DNA of 64,000 nt, from the NCBI GenBank assembly GCA_024234875.1, contig JACKNM010000004.1:124001-188000 (forward strand), written 5' to 3'. Positions 26,461 to 34,959 of this stretch are shown here, in pieces. The first letter of the stretch is position 1. Each line of letters starts with the position of its first letter. The notes below the pieces were generated by a model. That model was not told the DNA's origin. It worked only from the letters and a program-made list of their open reading frames with translations, and made no database searches. The DNA is from Ectothiorhodospiraceae bacterium. GTDB taxonomy: Bacteria > Pseudomonadota > Gammaproteobacteria > HK1. Both the position numbers and the translations under genes were made by a program.

Positions 26461-26632
26461 CTCTGCACAACTCCATCGTGGAGTTGCGCAGAGACGGCAG
26501 ACGCAAAGCGCGGTTTGCATCTGCCTCACATTTTCAATCGCTTACGCGCTCGAAAATGGCGGTGCATCCCTTCGGCGGCGCTCAGGACAAGCCCTGCACC
26601 GCAGGAAGGTCTGCGGTCTAGCAGACCTTCCT
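26461..26632. repeat. Five consecutive hairpins (composite intergenic repeat)
   Basis: Nearly every base between these points belongs to an inverted repeat. H1 26461-26475/26479-26493 (14 of 15 pairs), H2 26496-26507/26514-26525 (11 of 12), H3 26530-26535/26552-26557 (6 of 6), H4 26559-26566/26595-26602 (8 of 8, long loop), H5 26603-26614/26621-26632 (12 of 12). The stretch separates convergent genes, and H5 abuts the ABC ATPase stop. It is less GC-rich than its surroundings. It could be a BIME/MITE-type insertion or a structured RNA. No T-run makes it a canonical terminator. Confidence 0.75.
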
Positions 26633-27690
26633 TACAGCACCACCGTCACATCGGGCGGCCAGCGCACCGACACCGCGCGGCCGCCATCGAGCCCTTCTGC
26701 GACCTGAGCCGGCGCCAGCACCTCCATGCGTTGCCCGGCCACCCGTACCACGAGGCGGCAGGTCGCGCCCTGGAAGGCCACGGTCGCGATCTCGGCCGCG
26801 ACCGCACCCGTCGCGCCCACGCCTGGCTCGATCACGACGTCTTCCTGACGCACCACGAGCTGGCGGGCGCCCTCGCGCCCGTCCTCCGGCGCCGGTACCG
26901 CCACCTCGCACCCGGGCGCGAGCGCCGCCACCCAGTGCTCACCGCCGGCCCGACGCACCGTCACCTCGAGCAGGTTGGCCGCGCCGAGGAAGCGCGCCGC
27001 GAACGCTGTCGCGGGGCGGCGATAGATGGCCCATGGGCTGCCGACCTGCTCGACCCGTCCGTCGCGCATCAGGACCACGGTGTCGGCGAGGCTGAGCGCC
27101 TCCTCCTGGTCGTGGGTCACCAGCACGGTGGTCAGACGAAGCTGGCGGTGCAGCTCGATCAGCTCGAGCTGCATGTCCTTGCGCAACTGCGCGTCGAGGT
27201 TGGAGAGCGGCTCGTCGAGGAGCAGGACGCGCGGGCTGGCGATGATCGCGCGGGCCAGGGCGACGCGCTGTTGCTGGCCGCCACTGAGCTGCCGCGGGTA
27301 GCGGTCCGCCATGCCCCCGAGCTGCACCAGGTCGATTGCCCACCGCACGCGCTCGTGCTGCGCCGCGCGGTCACCGATGCGTTGCATCCGCAATGGAAAG
27401 CGCAGGTTCTCCGCCACCGTCATGTGTGGCAGCAGGGCGTAGCTCTGGAACATCATCCCGAGTCCCCGCCGCTCCGGTGGCACCGCGGTGAGGTCGTCGC
27501 CACCGACCCGTACGCGCCCAGCGGTCGGGCGCTCGAGCCCGGCGAGCAATCGCAGCAGCGTGGTCTTGCCGCAACCGCTCGGACCCAGGATGGCGGCGAA
27601 GGTGCCCTCCTCCAGACTCACGCTGACACCGTCGACCGCATGCGCGGCGCCGTAGTGCTTCTTCAGATCGACCAGCTCGACCTGCGCCAT
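26632..27690 (-). CDS. ABC transporter ATP-binding protein (PotA/FbpC type)
   Basis: Cytoplasmic ATPase of an importer, 352 residues. Walker A GPSGCGKT (about 36-43), Q-loop FQSYALLP, signature LSGGQQQRVALARA (about 136), Walker B LLLDEPLSNLDA and switch THDQEEAL are intact. The C-terminal third is a TOBE/OB regulatory domain as in spermidine/putrescine, iron or 2-aminoethylphosphonate systems. Last of a five-gene minus-strand operon (DUF3830-SBP-permease-permease-ATPase); starts three bases after the permease stop. Confidence 0.93.
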   Translation of the reverse strand: MAQVELVDLKKHYGAAHAVDGVSVSLEEGTFAAILGPSGCGKTTLLRLLAGLERPTAGRVRVGGDDLTAVPPERRGLGMMFQSYALLPHMTVAENLRFPLRMQRIGDRAAQHERVRWAIDLVQLGGMADRYPRQLSGGQQQRVALARAIIASPRVLLLDEPLSNLDAQLRKDMQLELIELHRQLRLTTVLVTHDQEEALSLADTVVLMRDGRVEQVGSPWAIYRRPATAFAARFLGAANLLEVTVRRAGGEHWVAALAPGCEVAVPAPEDGREGARQLVVRQEDVVIEPGVGATGAVAAEIATVAFQGATCRLVVRVAGQRMEVLAPAQVAEGLDGGRAVSVRWPPDVTVVL

Positions 27691-27693
27691 GCC

Positions 27694-28494
27694 TCACCTC
27701 GTCAGGGTGTCGAGGCCGAGCAGGCGCTCGGCGATCACGATCAGGAGGACGGTCAGCGCGATCAGCACCGACGACACCGCCGCCACCGAAGGGTCCGGAC
27801 TGAACTCGAGCTTGCTGTAGATCGTGAGCGGCAACGTCTCCGCGCCCGGCACCCGGAGGAACAGCGCGATCACCGCCTCGTCGAACGAGATGTTGAAGGC
27901 GAAGAACGCGCCGGCCAGCATCCCGCCGCGGCACTGCGGAATCACGACGTGCCAGTAGCGCTGCCACCATCGCGCGCCCATCGTCCGCGCCGCCTCCTCG
28001 GCGTGGCGGTCGGCCCCCTCCAGCACCGCGGAGACGGTGCGCACCACGTAGGGGAGGGTGACCACCACGTGCCCGACCGCCAGCGCGGCGAACGACGGGC
28101 CGTCGGCGTACCGGCTGAAGACCATGAGCAGGCCGATGCCGAAGATGATGGTCGGCAGCACCAGTGGCGACAGGAACAGCCCGACCAGCAGCTCGCGGCC
28201 GGGAAAGCGCGAGCGCGCGAGCGCGATGGCGGCCGCGGTGCCGATGGCGAGGCTCACCACCGTCACCACGCACGCGAGCTTCAGACTGGTCCACGCCGCC
28301 GCCGTGTACTCGCGCGACGACAGGATCTCCTGATACCAGCGCAGCGACAGCCCACGCGGCGGGAAGACGAGGAACTCACTTGCCGACAGCGAGCTCGCCA
28401 CCACCACCGCGAGCGGCACCAGCATGAACACCACGATCGCCGCGACCATGACGGTGGCGAGCGCGCGGGCGATGAAGGGGACGCCGCCGACCAC
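27694..28494 (-). CDS. ABC transporter permease (PotC type)
   Basis: Inner-membrane permease, 266 residues, six predicted helices. The EAA loop E-E-A-A-R-T-M-G-A, which contacts the ATPase, is at about 145-153. It is the second permease of the operon, beginning with GTG two bases after the preceding permease. With that subunit it forms the heterodimeric channel of a polyamine/opine-type importer. Confidence 0.9.
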   Translation of the reverse strand: MVGGVPFIARALATVMVAAIVVFMLVPLAVVVASSLSASEFLVFPPRGLSLRWYQEILSSREYTAAAWTSLKLACVVTVVSLAIGTAAAIALARSRFPGRELLVGLFLSPLVLPTIIFGIGLLMVFSRYADGPSFAALAVGHVVVTLPYVVRTVSAVLEGADRHAEEAARTMGARWWQRYWHVVIPQCRGGMLAGAFFAFNISFDEAVIALFLRVPGAETLPLTIYSKLEFSPDPSVAAVSSVLIALTVLLIVIAERLLGLDTLTR

Positions 28495-28496
28495 GG

Positions 28497-29336
28497 TCAG
28501 CGCGCGAGGTCGCGGCGACGCGCGAGCAGTGCGTAGGGGATGACGATGGTGAACGCCGCTACCAGCAGCAGCACCGCCTGGGCGGCGGCGAACGGCCAGT
28601 CGAGCGTGCCCAGCACCTGCTGGTAGATGCTGCCCGCGAGCACCGGCAGCCGCACTCCGCCGACCAGGCCGGGGGTGATGAAGGAGCTGATCGAGAGGGC
28701 GAACACCAACAGGCTCCCGGAGACGATGCCGGGCAGGCTGAGCGGCGCGACCACGTGGCGGAGCACCCCGAAGAACCCACAGCCCATGGTCCGCGCCGCC
28801 TCCTCGATCTGCGGCTCGATGCGCGCCATCACCCCCATCAGGGTGAGCGCCATGAACGGCAGCAGCACCTGGACCATCGCCAGCACGATGCCGGTCTCGG
28901 TGTGCATGAGGGTGAAGCTCCGCTCGGCGAGCCCGAGGCCGTCGAGCACGGTGGCGAGCAGGCCACCGCGTCCGAGAATCACCAGCCAGCCGAAGGTCCG
29001 CACCACGACCGAGGTCATCAGCGGCAAGATGGTGACCACGATCAACCAGAAACGCAGCCGCGGCCCACCGTGCACCATGAGATAGGCCAGCGGAAAGCCG
29101 ACGACCGTGCAGACCAGGGTGATGACCAGGGACAGCCGAATGGTTCGCTCGGCCACCCCGAGGTAGTAGCCGTCGACGAAGAAGCGCGCGTAGTGCGCGA
29201 TGGTCAGGACCGACCGCCCGTCCTCGGCCTCCCCGAGCACGCTCTGCCCGAGCAGGTGGGCGACCGGAAACAGAAAGGCCAGCGCCAGCAACGCCAGCCC
29301 CGGGATCAGCAAGAACGAGGTCTCGCGGCGGCTCAA
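28497..29336 (-). CDS. ABC transporter permease (PotB type)
   Basis: Inner-membrane permease, 279 residues, six predicted helices. The EAA loop E-E-A-A-R-T-M-G-C is near 178-186. The apparent start is TTG 29336, just before the first helix (FLLIPGLALLALAFLF); the ribosome site is poor. Two small hairpins lie between the binding-protein stop and this start, which would lower permease relative to binding-protein output, a common arrangement in ABC operons. Confidence 0.88.
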   Translation of the reverse strand: MSRRETSFLLIPGLALLALAFLFPVAHLLGQSVLGEAEDGRSVLTIAHYARFFVDGYYLGVAERTIRLSLVITLVCTVVGFPLAYLMVHGGPRLRFWLIVVTILPLMTSVVVRTFGWLVILGRGGLLATVLDGLGLAERSFTLMHTETGIVLAMVQVLLPFMALTLMGVMARIEPQIEEAARTMGCGFFGVLRHVVAPLSLPGIVSGSLLVFALSISSFITPGLVGGVRLPVLAGSIYQQVLGTLDWPFAAAQAVLLLVAAFTIVIPYALLARRRDLAR

Positions 29337-29346
29337 CGCTCGAATC

Positions 29347-29375
29347 GACCGGTCTTCACCGGTCCACCCTGGTGG
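29347..29375. repeat. Twin hairpins between binding-protein and permease genes
   Basis: GACCGGT-CTTC-ACCGGTC (29347-29364, 7 perfect pairs with a stable tetraloop size) is followed at once by CCACC-CT-GGTGG (29364-29375). They lie in the spacer after the periplasmic binding-protein stop. In ABC operons such structures commonly protect upstream mRNA or attenuate downstream genes; that role is inferred here. Confidence 0.5.
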
Positions 29376-29393
29376 AGCCGCCGCGCCGGACGT

Positions 29394-30428
29394 CTACTTC
29401 GCGATCGCCCGATTCCACTCGTCGGTCCAGGCCGAGCGACTCTTGCCGATGGCGATGGGGTCGAACGAGACCAGCGTACGCGCGGCCTCCTCGCTGCCGA
29501 TCACACCGGCCGCCGCCTCCGCCGACAGCTTGGCGTTGCGGTTGGTCGGCGAGTACCGGAACGACTCCGCCCACCCGGCCGAGGCCTCGGCGCGCAGCGA
29601 GAAGTCGATGAACTTCACCGCGAGATCGCGCTTCTTGGTGCCGGCCACGAGGTTGACGGTGATCGGCGAGAACGCAGCCCCTTCCTCCGGTTGCACGAAC
29701 TTCACCGGCAGCCCGGCCTTGGTCAGGGTGAATGCGTAGTCCTGCGCATAGGGTGCGATCCAGGCGCCGCTCTGGGCGAAGGCCTGCTGGATCTCTGGCG
29801 ACTTCGCCACCACCGTCGCACCGCCGAGCATCTGCTTGACGGCCGCCAGCCCCGGCGCGATGTCCTCCAGGCTGCCCCCGGCGACCTTGTTGATCATCAG
29901 AAACGAGAGCAGGCCCCAGTTGTTGGAGATGTCGGTCAGCACCAGATGACCTGCGAACTCCGGGCGCGCCAGATCCTTCCAGCTCGTGGGCGCCGGGCTC
30001 ACCTTCTCGGTGTCGTACAGGATTCCGATCACCGCGGCAGAGTACGCCGGACCCTCACCCTTCTCGATGTTGCGCACTGCGTACGGGTACATCTCGGCGT
30101 GGTGGGTGAGCTCCGATGGCTGGATCGGCGCGAGCAGCCCTTCCGCCGCCGCCGTGGCCTCGAGCCCGCCCGACAGGTGGACGACGTCGAACTTCGGGTT
30201 CTCCTTCTGCGCCCTGAGTTGGGCCAGGGTGTCGGCGGAGTACGCCGTCACCATCACCACCTCCACGTCGTGCAGCTTCTCGAACGGCTCGATCACGAGC
30301 TCGCGGTGCTTCTTCTCGTAGCCGCCGCCGAACGAGTTGACGACGAGCTGGTCCTTCGCCTGGGCGAGCCCGGCGCCGATACCCAACGCCGCGCCCACCG
30401 CGGCCGCGATCAGACGTGCCTTCGACAT
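29394..30428 (-). CDS. ABC transporter substrate-binding protein (PotD-like)
   Basis: Periplasmic solute-binding protein, 344 residues, with signal peptide 1-24 (LAQA cut). It has the type II binding-protein fold typical of the spermidine/putrescine and iron family: VVNSFGGGYEKKHRELVIEPFEK at the N terminus, SYSADTL-like AYSADTLAQL, and the hinge segment YAQDYAFTL. The ligand is not predictable; the neighbouring DUF3830 and PhyH genes suggest a small nitrogenous or carboxylated compound. It is transcribed just after the DUF3830 gene. Confidence 0.88.
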   Translation of the reverse strand: MSKARLIAAAVGAALGIGAGLAQAKDQLVVNSFGGGYEKKHRELVIEPFEKLHDVEVVMVTAYSADTLAQLRAQKENPKFDVVHLSGGLEATAAAEGLLAPIQPSELTHHAEMYPYAVRNIEKGEGPAYSAAVIGILYDTEKVSPAPTSWKDLARPEFAGHLVLTDISNNWGLLSFLMINKVAGGSLEDIAPGLAAVKQMLGGATVVAKSPEIQQAFAQSGAWIAPYAQDYAFTLTKAGLPVKFVQPEEGAAFSPITVNLVAGTKKRDLAVKFIDFSLRAEASAGWAESFRYSPTNRNAKLSAEAAAGVIGSEEAARTLVSFDPIAIGKSRSAWTDEWNRAIAK

Positions 30429-30455
30429 GCTCTCTCTCCTGTTTTCCCGACCCGG

Positions 30456-30929
30456 TCAGACGCGGCCGATCTCGACCGTCTTGATACCCTCGGTGCGTGT
30501 CGTCCGGCAGGCCGCGGCGAACGCGTCGAGCCCCTTCTCGATACGCCCGAAGATGTTGCACGGCGTCCAGCCGAGCGGACCGAAGATGCGGCCGCCGAGG
30601 TCGTAGAACGCCCCGATCTCCCACAGCTCGTCGGGCAATCCCTTCATCGCGTTCGCGCCCTGGTAGAACCACAGGCATTCCCCGGCGGCGGGGAAGCAGG
30701 TCTGGTTCTCGGCCGGGATGCTGCGCGGGTCGAAGGTCTGGGCCGACTCGGGCAGGCCCATCATGATCTCGGGTCCGGCGAACATCGCATGGATGGTCGG
30801 GATCTGCACCGGGCTGGCGAGGGCGTCCCACAGCGTCCGACAGGTGACCGGAGCCTGCTCCTCGTAGAGCGTGATGATCCCGGTGGCCCCGGAATCCGTG
30901 AACTTGAGATAGAGCTCCCGACTGGCCAT
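30456..30929 (-). CDS. DUF3830 family (cyclophilin-like fold) protein
   Basis: A 157-residue protein I recognise as DUF3830-like: LYLKFTDSGATGIITLYEEQAPVTCRTLWDAL near the start, then IHAMFAGPEIMMGLPE and a GECLWFYQG segment. The family has a cyclophilin-like fold without known activity and is repeatedly found beside uptake and amidohydrolase genes. ATG 30929 is chosen because GGAG lies nine bases upstream; GTG 30938 is also possible. It heads the ABC operon and is divergent from the PhyH gene, with about 170 bases between. Confidence 0.75.
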   Translation of the reverse strand: MASRELYLKFTDSGATGIITLYEEQAPVTCRTLWDALASPVQIPTIHAMFAGPEIMMGLPESAQTFDPRSIPAENQTCFPAAGECLWFYQGANAMKGLPDELWEIGAFYDLGGRIFGPLGWTPCNIFGRIEKGLDAFAAACRTTRTEGIKTVEIGRV

Positions 30930-31100
30930 CCACTCCACTCCGCTGTCTGGTACTGGCGCGACGATGCGCGCACGTACTGTATCAGGACGGTCGTCGCCGT
31001 CCAGATCGCGCGCCGCTGGCGCCGCGGTGCCTCACCATGCCCCTCGCACCGTGCAACGCCAGGCGCCATACTCGTCGCCTGCGCACCCCGGGAGACCTCC

Positions 31101-31856
31101 ATGCGCCTCACCGACCAGCAGCTCGAGCAGTTCGATCGCGACGGCATCCTCGTCCTTCCCGCGGTGTTCTCACCCACCGAGGTGGCAGCGTTCCGGGATG
31201 CGTTCGACGCCGTCTGTGCCGAGGACGTGCCGGCGAACATCCGCGAGAAGAAGAGCGGCGCGGTGCGCACCGCGATGGGGCTGCACCTGCGTCACCCGAC
31301 CTTCGCCGGGCTCGTCCGCGACCCCCGCCTGGTGCAACCGGCGCGCCAGATCCTCGCCACCGACCGGCTCTACGTGCAGCAGGTGAAGGTCAACGTCAAG
31401 GCGGCCTTCGAGGGCGAGGCCTGGCAGTGGCACTACGATTTCGCCACCCATCATCGCGAGGACGGGGTTCCCGAGCCGTTGGCCCTCAACCTGCATGTAT
31501 TCCTCGACGACGTGACCGAGTTCAACGGCCCGCTGCACTTCGTCACCGGCTCGCATCGTCACGGCGCCCAGCCCACGTTCCTCGACACCGAGACCACCAG
31601 CTACGACCTCTGGTGCGTCGACCGCGAGGTGGTCGGCGGTCTGGTCCGGGAGGGCCGGTTGGTCGCCGGGACCGGGGTGGCGGGCTCGATGCTGATCTTC
31701 GGCGACCTGCTGGTGCACAGCTCACCGCCGAACATGTCCCCGTTCGACCGGCGGATCTTCTCCCTGATCCTCAATCCGGTGAGCAACGCCTACACCCGCG
31801 ACAACCGCCCCGACTACAAGCACCACCGCGATCTGACACCGGTGGAGACCGTCTGA
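31101..31856 (+). CDS. Phytanoyl-CoA dioxygenase (PhyH) family Fe(II)/2-oxoglutarate oxygenase
   Basis: Predicted Fe(II)/2-oxoglutarate-dependent hydroxylase, 251 residues. The metal triad is visible as H111-Y-D113 and H206, with R217 as likely 2-oxoglutarate anchor. The stretch WHYDFATHHREDGVPEP resembles the ectoine hydroxylase (EctD) branch, but the protein is shorter than EctD and no ect genes are nearby. GGGAG precedes ATG 31101. It is divergent from the DUF3830/ABC operon, so hydroxylation of the imported compound is a reasonable guess. It is followed by an inverted-repeat element. Confidence 0.85.
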   Translation: MRLTDQQLEQFDRDGILVLPAVFSPTEVAAFRDAFDAVCAEDVPANIREKKSGAVRTAMGLHLRHPTFAGLVRDPRLVQPARQILATDRLYVQQVKVNVKAAFEGEAWQWHYDFATHHREDGVPEPLALNLHVFLDDVTEFNGPLHFVTGSHRHGAQPTFLDTETTSYDLWCVDREVVGGLVREGRLVAGTGVAGSMLIFGDLLVHSSPPNMSPFDRRIFSLILNPVSNAYTRDNRPDYKHHRDLTPVETV

Positions 31857-31857
31857 G

Positions 31858-31976
31858 GCCCTTCGACTCATCCTTCGAGCGCACCCCTCACGGGGTGCGG
31901 TCAGCCACGCGGGCCGGCACGGCCGCCGGCCCCTACCGGCGACACCCGCCGTGGAGCCTCGGGTGAGTCGAAGGGC
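31858..31976. repeat. MITE-like element with 13-bp terminal inverted repeats
   Basis: GCCCTTCGACTCA (31858-31870) and TGAGTCGAAGGGC (31964-31976) are perfect complements enclosing 93 bases. Inside is a further perfect hairpin CGCACCCC-TCAC-GGGGTGCG (31880-31899) and a GC-rich tract. The element fills the gap between convergent phyH and lacI, and its right arm overlaps the first base of the lacI stop codon complement. This looks like a short non-autonomous repeat of the type scattered in GC-rich genomes; it may also stop transcription from both sides. Confidence 0.7.
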
Positions 31977-33013
31977 TACCGCGGGGGTCCGCAGGTTCCC
32001 CGGACCACGAGCTCGGCAGGGATCTCGATCCGGCGCACCGGGAGCTCCGGGTGGGCGATGCGCTCGAGCAGCAGGTCGCAGGCGGTCTCGCCCAGGCGGC
32101 GTTGGTCGGTGCGCATGGTGGTGAGGCCCGGGCGCCACAACGCAGCCTCGGGAATGTCGTTGAAGCCCATCACCGAGAAGTCTCGCCCCGCGGTGAGACC
32201 GCGGTGCGCGAGCGCGAGCAGCGCACCGATGGCGAGAACGTCGTTGAAACAGAACACCGCAGTCGGCGGGCGCGGTAGGTCGAGCAGCCGCAGCGTCGCT
32301 GCCATCGCCTGCTTCGGCTCGCCCCGCTCGGAGCACGGCACCACCAGTGAGGCATCGTCGGGGCAGCCCGCCGCCGCGAGCGCCTCCCGATAGCCGGCGA
32401 TCTGCTCGGCTCCGGTCCACACGTCGGCGACCGCTCCCACCAGGCCGATCCGCCGATGCCCGAGCTCGAGCAGGTATCGCGTCGCGGCGCGCGCGCTACT
32501 GCGCATGTCGATCGCCACCGCGTCGACCTCGGCGCCAGCCACCAGCCGCGAGACGAGCACGCACGGCAGCCCGCGGCGGGCCAGGCGACGGATGGTCGCG
32601 GGCTGGGTGCCCTGAGCCGGGCAGAGGATCACGCCGTCCGCGCTGTACTCGACCAGCTTCTCCAGGAACGCCGACTGCCGGTCCGGACGCTCGTGGGAGT
32701 TGTTGAAGAGCACGACACGACTGCGCTCGTACATCGCACTCTCAATCGCCGCCGCGATGTGCGCGAAATACGGATTCGTGATCTCGAGCAGGGCAACGCC
32801 GACGGTGTGGGTGGTGGCACCCCGCAGGCTCGCGGCGCCGCGGTTGTAGACGTAACCGAGCTCGGCCATCGCAGCCCGCACCTGACGCTCGGTCGCCTCC
32901 GCGACCAGCGGGCTGCCGCGCAGCACCAGGGAGACCGTGGCCCGTGACACGCCGGCGTGGCGCGCCACGTCGACCACGGTCACCCGCTCGCGACGATGAC
33001 GCGGTGTCGACAC
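31976..33013 (-). CDS. LacI-family transcriptional regulator
   Basis: Sugar/acid-responsive repressor, 345 residues. The helix-turn-helix VTVVDVARHAGVSRATVSLVL (about 11-31) includes the LacI recognition helix, followed by the hinge and a periplasmic-binding-protein-like effector domain (about 65-340). It begins 19 bases after the TRAP dctM stop, so it is the last gene of the dctP-dctQ-dctM-lacI operon and probably autoregulates it. The start is GTG 33013; a second GTG ten codons on is possible. A matching palindrome lies ahead of dctP. Confidence 0.9.
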   Translation of the reverse strand: MSTPRHRRERVTVVDVARHAGVSRATVSLVLRGSPLVAEATERQVRAAMAELGYVYNRGAASLRGATTHTVGVALLEITNPYFAHIAAAIESAMYERSRVVLFNNSHERPDRQSAFLEKLVEYSADGVILCPAQGTQPATIRRLARRGLPCVLVSRLVAGAEVDAVAIDMRSSARAATRYLLELGHRRIGLVGAVADVWTGAEQIAGYREALAAAGCPDDASLVVPCSERGEPKQAMAATLRLLDLPRPPTAVFCFNDVLAIGALLALAHRGLTAGRDFSVMGFNDIPEAALWRPGLTTMRTDQRRLGETACDLLLERIAHPELPVRRIEIPAELVVRGTCGPPR

Positions 33014-33032
33014 CGGCGTGGCCGTGCCGACC

Positions 33033-34322
33033 TCACCCGGCGAACCCGAACATCCGCGGCAGCCACATGAACAGCTCCGGGAAGTAGGTCACCAACATCA
33101 GCACCGAGATCATGATCGCGAGCAACGGCATCAGCGGTGCGACCAGCTCGGTCATCGAGATGTTCGCGATGCGGCAGCCGACGAACAACGAGGTGCCCAC
33201 CGGTGGCGTGATCAGCCCGAACGTCAGGTTCACGACCATGATGATCCCGAGATGAATCAGATCGAGCCCGATTCGATCGGCGAGCGGAATCAGAATCGGC
33301 ACCATCATGATGAGCGCCGGCGTGAGGTCGATGAACAGCCCCATGAGGAGCAGTAGGACGTTGATGAGCAGGAGGATCAGCACCCGATCGTCGGTGATCG
33401 CGAGGACGTTCTCCGCGATCCACTGCGGCACGTTCTCGTAGGTGATGACGAAGGTGAACACCGAGGTGGTCGCGATCAGGAACAGCACCACCGCATTCGT
33501 GAGGCAGGTCTCCCACATCAGCTTCGGCAGGTCTCGCGGCTTGATCTCGCGGTAGACCACCATGGTGAGGAAGAGTGCGTATACCGCCGCGATGGCGCCA
33601 GCCTCGGTGGCGGTGAATATCCCGGCGGTGATCCCGACCAGGATGATGACCAGGGTGAACATCCCGGCCATGCCGTCGGCGACTCGGCGCAGCTTCTCCG
33701 CCGTGGAGAGCTCCGGGGTCCTGGTGTTGTGGTACAGGCGCCCGTGCACGTAGGCGGCGATCAGCAGCCCTCCGCCGATCAACACCCCGGGGATCAGACC
33801 TGCCAGCAGCAGCCCGGCCACCGACACGCGCTCCGCGAGGTAGGCATACATGATCATGGAGATCGACGGCGGGATGATCGGCCCCATCGTCGCCGACGCC
33901 AGCGTGAGAGCGGTCGCGAAGCGACGGGTGTAGCCGTCCTTCTCCATCGCCTCGATCATCATGCGACCGATCGACGACACGTCCGCGACCGCCGAGCCCG
34001 AGACGCCACCGAACAGCATCGAGGACATGACGTTGATCTGGGCCAGACCGCCGGGAAAGCGCCCGACCATCACCTCCGCCATCCGCACCAGTCGGATGCC
34101 GACGCCACCGCGCGACATCACCACGCCGGTGAAGACGAAGAAGATGACCGCGAGCAGCGGGAACGAGTTGATGCCGAAGAGCATCCGCTGCACCAGGGTC
34201 ACGTTGTCCATCACGAATACGGTGAGCCCGGCGCACGCCGATGCGATGCCGATGGCGAAGGCGATCGGCATGCCGAGCAGGAGCAGCACCACGAACACCC
34301 CGACCAGGATCGACAGCGTCAT
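33033..34322 (-). CDS. TRAP transporter large permease (DctM)
   Basis: Large membrane subunit of a second TRAP transporter, 429 residues, normal length for DctM. Seen are FGGVSGSAVADVSSIG (about 105), the IIPPSISMI motif and GLITPPVGTSLF near 370, all characteristic of the family. It lies downstream of dctQ and dctP and upstream of lacI on the minus strand. The substrate class is probably an organic or sugar acid because of the DctP type and the LacI regulator. Confidence 0.93.
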   Translation of the reverse strand: MTLSILVGVFVVLLLLGMPIAFAIGIASACAGLTVFVMDNVTLVQRMLFGINSFPLLAVIFFVFTGVVMSRGGVGIRLVRMAEVMVGRFPGGLAQINVMSSMLFGGVSGSAVADVSSIGRMMIEAMEKDGYTRRFATALTLASATMGPIIPPSISMIMYAYLAERVSVAGLLLAGLIPGVLIGGGLLIAAYVHGRLYHNTRTPELSTAEKLRRVADGMAGMFTLVIILVGITAGIFTATEAGAIAAVYALFLTMVVYREIKPRDLPKLMWETCLTNAVVLFLIATTSVFTFVITYENVPQWIAENVLAITDDRVLILLLINVLLLLMGLFIDLTPALIMMVPILIPLADRIGLDLIHLGIIMVVNLTFGLITPPVGTSLFVGCRIANISMTELVAPLMPLLAIMISVLMLVTYFPELFMWLPRMFGFAG

Positions 34323-34386
34323 GACGGCAGTCCCGACCGGTCGGCGTGGGCAGCGTTGCCCGGTCGCGCGGTGACTTGCAGCGAGC

Positions 34387-34899
34387 TCATTCGAACTCCT
34401 CGAGGACGGTGCGCTGCGTGCGCAGCTCCGGCGCGAACCAGATGTTGAGCTGGTCGCGCACCGCGTAGAGGATGATCAGCGCGCCGCACACCGGAATCGC
34501 CGGGTAGTACCAGACATTGGTGAAGGGAATCGACTCCATCCAATCCCCGCCGAAATCCTGAACGAACTGGATGCCGTAGACGAGCATCAGGCCACCGAAG
34601 GCGATGAGCCCGGCGTTGATCAGGATGTCCACGCCCGCTGCCAGCAGCCGCGGAAGACGGGTGTGGATGAAGTCGAACGCGATGTGATCCTTCAGATCGA
34701 CCCCGATCGCGGCACTGAGGAAGGTGACCCAGATGAGCAGGTACCGCGGCACCTCCTCGGACCACGAGAGCACCCAGTTGAAGGCGTAGCGGGTGATCAC
34801 GGTGAACACCACGATGGCGAAGATCGCGGTCGCGAGCAGGAGCACGCAGACTCGCAGCAGCGCGGTCAGGCGCTCGACCCAACGGTTGAAGGTCAACAT
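34387..34899 (-). CDS. TRAP transporter small permease (DctQ)
   Basis: Small membrane subunit, 170 residues from ATG 34899 (a GTG eleven codons upstream is possible). Four hydrophobic segments and the conserved F-x-x-V-I-T-R-Y and SWSEEVPRYLLIWVTFL blocks identify DctQ. It sits between dctP and dctM, 64 bases before the dctM start. Confidence 0.9.
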   Translation of the reverse strand: MLTFNRWVERLTALLRVCVLLLATAIFAIVVFTVITRYAFNWVLSWSEEVPRYLLIWVTFLSAAIGVDLKDHIAFDFIHTRLPRLLAAGVDILINAGLIAFGGLMLVYGIQFVQDFGGDWMESIPFTNVWYYPAIPVCGALIILYAVRDQLNIWFAPELRTQRTVLEEFE

Positions 34900-34959
34900 G
34901 GCGACGGCTCGCGTTCCGACCAGGGCGAGCACCCTGGCCGGAACGAGGTGGAACGATGG

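Noticed and set aside
26603..26632. 12-bp perfect hairpin as intrinsic terminator of the ABC operon
   Set aside because: No T-run follows on either strand, and it is one of five neighbouring hairpins, so a repeat element is the more careful call.
28755..31100. N-terminal extension of the PhyH frame
   Set aside because: The frame is open for over 2 kb upstream but is antisense to the ABC operon. The real start is ATG 31101 with a ribosome site.
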